Part shown: positions 62,069 through 64,000 of the stretch, in pieces
How the letters are laid out: each line of letters starts with the position of its first letter
Position numbering within the stretch: the stretch's first letter is position 1
Assembly (NCBI RefSeq): GCF_014202995.1
Contig: NZ_JACHIA010000020.1
Coordinates: 52,522 to 116,521 of the forward strand
DNA: 64,000 bases
From: Longimicrobium terrae
GTDB taxonomy: Bacteria; Gemmatimonadota; Gemmatimonadetes; Longimicrobiales; Longimicrobiaceae
Reading direction: 5' to 3'
Position numbers and translations under genes: made by a program
Notes under the pieces: generated by a model
What the model saw: only the letters and a program-made list of their open reading frames with translations
Databases searched by the model: none
What the model was told of the DNA's origin: nothing

Positions 62069-63748
62069 ATGAGCTTGCACCGGCGCATCCTTTCGCTGGG
62101 TCTTCTCAGCCTGGCCGCCTGTACCGCCGACGTCACCACCCCGCAGAACGAGCTGCCCGGGGATGGTCCGTCCAAGGAAATCCAGCACGAGTGGACCAAT
62201 GGGGCGTACGGGCTGCTGTTCCTGCCCAACACGGTTCCCGCGGGCTATCCGGCGTTCGACAACAATGTGCAGCCCACGCTGCGCATGTGCCGCATCACCA
62301 ACATCACGACGGGTGCCTGCACCACCACCCCCGTCACGTGGACGCGCGCTGCGGGCAACTCGGCCAACTACAACCGCAGCATCACGGTGAGCTCCACGGC
62401 GTACAGCCTGAGCTGGCCCGTGACCAGCACCTCCGGTCTCGCTTCGGGGCAGACGTACCGCATGACCGTGATAGCCGGCGGACGCACGCTGGGCTGGCAG
62501 GACGTGCGCATCGTGTCCAACCTGTCGGGCTACAACGCGGTAGACCAAGACGACTTCAAGCCTTGCTACAACACCGGCAACTGCGTGATCTCGTTCCGCA
62601 TCGGGGTGGGAACGCCCGGCTCCATCAGCGTTTCCACCAGCAGCGTGAGCCTGAACGTGGGCGACGGCGTGGTGGTGACCGGGCAGGTGCGCGACCTTCG
62701 CGGCAACGTGATGGCCAACGTTCCGGTTTCGTTTGAGCTGGAGTCGGTGTCGCAGCCCGCGGCCGCCCAGCTGGACAGCGGCATGGTGGTGGCGCAGCGG
62801 CCGGGCACCTCCATCCTGTGGGCCGGCTACCTGGACCTGTGGGAAGACATCCCCGTGACGGTGACGGACACGCGCCGCGCGTGGACCAAGCTTACGTCCA
62901 AGGACGACCAGGGCAACCGCGGGATCTGGGGCACCGCGGCCAACAACGTGTACACGGCCAACTACATGGGGCTGTGGAAGTACAACGGCAGCACGTGGGG
63001 AACCATTCCCGAGGCGCGCTGGCGCACCTTCTACGACGTGTACGGCACCAGCGCCAGCAACGTGTTCGCCGTGGGCGCCGACGGCCTCATCATGCGCTAC
63101 AACGGCACCACGTGGAGCGCCCAGCGCTTCAACGGCACCACCGTGGCCAACGAGCCGCTCTACGCACCCGTGACCCCCGCGCGCAAGTACACGCTGCGGG
63201 CGCTGTGGGGACTTCCGGCGCAGAACTTTACCGTGACGGTGGGCGACAGCGGCACCGTGCTGTACCACGACGGCACCAGCTGGACCGACTTTTCGGTGCC
63301 CACCAACGCGGCGCTGACCGACGTGTGGGGAACGGACTACAACAACTTCTACGCGACCACGTCCGACGGACGGCTGATGCGCTGGAACGGCTACGCGCTG
63401 TCGTACGTGCCGGGCGTCGACGCGCCGGGCCCGCTGAACGCGGTGTGGGGCACGTCGGCCAGCAACATGTACGTGGCCGGCGACAACGGCATGCTGTACC
63501 GCTTCAACGGCACCAGCTGGACGCGCATCTGGCTTCCCACGCGCGCCACGCTGTACGCCATCTGGGGCACATCGGCCACCAACATGTTCGTGGGCGGCGA
63601 GGAAGGCGCGTTGTACCGCTACGACGGGACTTCGTGGATTCCCGAAAAGAGCAACGGGGGAAACAGCCAGATCTACGGCTTCTGGGGCACGGCCAGCGGC
63701 ACGGACCTGTTTGCCTCCGGCGCCGGCGGCCTGGTCACCAAGCGCTGA
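62069..63748 (+). CDS. Lipoprotein with a seven-repeat WGT/NGTxW beta-propeller
   Basis: 559 aa. Lipobox SLAAC with Cys18. Residues 40-180 are an unrecognised beta domain with Cys pairs; 185-270 form an Ig-like domain (ISVSTSSVSLNVGDGVVVTGQV). From about 285, seven repeats of about 40 residues begin with WGT or YGT and contain (R)YNGTTW or HDGTSW: IWGTAANN, VYGTSASN, LWGLPAQN, VWGTDYNN, VWGTSASN, IWGTSATN, FWGTASGT. Seven repeats fit a closed propeller. Surface-exposed binding protein by inference. Confidence 0.85.
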   Translation: MSLHRRILSLGLLSLAACTADVTTPQNELPGDGPSKEIQHEWTNGAYGLLFLPNTVPAGYPAFDNNVQPTLRMCRITNITTGACTTTPVTWTRAAGNSANYNRSITVSSTAYSLSWPVTSTSGLASGQTYRMTVIAGGRTLGWQDVRIVSNLSGYNAVDQDDFKPCYNTGNCVISFRIGVGTPGSISVSTSSVSLNVGDGVVVTGQVRDLRGNVMANVPVSFELESVSQPAAAQLDSGMVVAQRPGTSILWAGYLDLWEDIPVTVTDTRRAWTKLTSKDDQGNRGIWGTAANNVYTANYMGLWKYNGSTWGTIPEARWRTFYDVYGTSASNVFAVGADGLIMRYNGTTWSAQRFNGTTVANEPLYAPVTPARKYTLRALWGLPAQNFTVTVGDSGTVLYHDGTSWTDFSVPTNAALTDVWGTDYNNFYATTSDGRLMRWNGYALSYVPGVDAPGPLNAVWGTSASNMYVAGDNGMLYRFNGTSWTRIWLPTRATLYAIWGTSATNMFVGGEEGALYRYDGTSWIPEKSNGGNSQIYGFWGTASGTDLFASGAGGLVTKR

Positions 63749-63772
63749 GCTCCGCGGATCGGATTGACGACG

Positions 63773-63809
63773 AGCCGGCCCCGCCTCCGTGGCGGGGCCG
63801 GCTTGTTTT
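63773..63809 (+). terminator. Terminator after the propeller lipoprotein
   Basis: AGCCGGCCCCGCC (63773-63785) and GGCGGGGCCGGCT (63791-63803), then TGTTTTC. Confidence 0.9.
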
Positions 63810-63872
63810 CGTCAGGGACATCCGGGTGAGGGATTTCACCTACTCGGGGCGGGAGGCCCCTCCCCCGGCCCC

Positions 63873-64000
63873 CATACGCGCTAACTTATTCGGCTAAGCA
63901 GTGACAAGCCAGTTAGTTGCAGCGCTCGTTTTCGTGGCCGCTCACGCAGTCGCCGGCTCAACTCGCGGCCGCGGCGCAGCAGTTCGCTTGGCAGGCTGGG
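63873..64000 (-). mobile_element. Left edge of an IS-like element with CATACGCG end, runs off the window
   Basis: After GGCCCCTCCCCCGGCCCC (63855-63872), the same target that holds the 133-bp insertion at 47611, the sequence changes to CATACGCGCTAACTTATT, matching the terminal repeat CATAGGCGYNAACTT. The far end and any target duplication lie outside the window. Confidence 0.55.
63881..64000 (-). CDS. Possible C-terminal end of a transposase (partial)
   Basis: One minus-strand frame is open from the window edge to a TAG at 63883-63881, 39 codons. It reads SELLRRGRELSRRLRERPRK and then ALQLTGLSLLSRIS. The basic character and a stop placed just inside the terminal repeat fit the end of an IS4-type transposase, but no catalytic motif is within the window. 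Low confidence. Confidence 0.3.
   Translation of the reverse strand, partial: PSLPSELLRRGRELSRRLRERPRKRALQLTGLSLLSRIS

Noticed and set aside
61755..62072. A 105-codon frame before the propeller lipoprotein
   Set aside because: There is no ribosome-binding site, it covers the probable promoter region and ends just inside the next gene. Cys content looks accidental.

Overview
The window is GC-rich chromosomal DNA that is densely coding, with many genes overlapping by 1-20 bp (ATGA and GTGA junctions) and many GTG starts. A SusC/SusD pair, several lipoproteins with a Gram-negative lipobox, a system I cytochrome c maturation cluster, an RsbRST stressosome module and two small Cys-rich RiPP precursors with a KLxLxxxDLxVESF leader together suggest a diderm of the Gemmatimonadota, most likely near Longimicrobium. 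This is inferred from gene content only; no 16S rRNA or other marker allows a firm assignment. I recognised no tRNA, rRNA or CRISPR array.

Layout. 1-8 kb (minus strand): 5' end of obgE, a CMD-family protein, asparaginase II, an S41 protease, and a lipoprotein / outer-membrane barrel / receiver-kinase operon. 8-16 kb: alanine racemase and mazG diverging from a compact two-way promoter, a HAMP kinase, an NhaR-like regulator, HtpX, and a PIN-domain gene followed by repeated small ORFs, one broken. 16-28 kb: partner-switching proteins dominate. There is a STAS-ATPase protein, a STAS-wHTH protein, then a six-gene overlapping operon: RsbR, RsbS, RsbT, an ATPase-PP2C fusion, an ATPase-histidine kinase fusion and a receiver-histidine kinase. 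A sulfur-amino-acid PLP enzyme, a YpdA-like reductase and a cyclophilin lie between. 28.5-34.4 kb: ccmE-F-H-I-A-B-C-D closed by a strong terminator.

34.4-45 kb: repeat-rich spacer, a GNAT protein, a SusC/SusD operon, superoxide dismutase, FtsY, a protein with two TonB_C-like domains, and a divergent pair of RiPP precursors without enzymes nearby. 45-54 kb: recG, a large repeat-rich spacer with a short inverted-repeat element flanked by an 11-bp direct repeat, small His-rich and SWIM proteins, then thiolase and FadN-type beta-oxidation genes. 54-57 kb: acyl-CoA dehydrogenase, SDR and APH-like kinase in one overlapping operon resembling 4-hydroxyacyl-CoA catabolism (lva / ACAD10-11 type). 57-64 kb: two paralogous PPC-domain lipoproteins around a spacer, another SDR, a seven-repeat propeller lipoprotein, and at the edge what looks like one end of an IS element.

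Between genes lie several repeat families: a roughly 76-bp element with two hairpins and apparent compensatory changes (five copies), a roughly 228-bp element with perfect 21-bp terminal inverted repeats (two copies), GC-rich palindromes, ACTCACGC-type repeats, and a 56-bp tandem array. These and the stressosome/two-component operon are the least conventional parts of the window.
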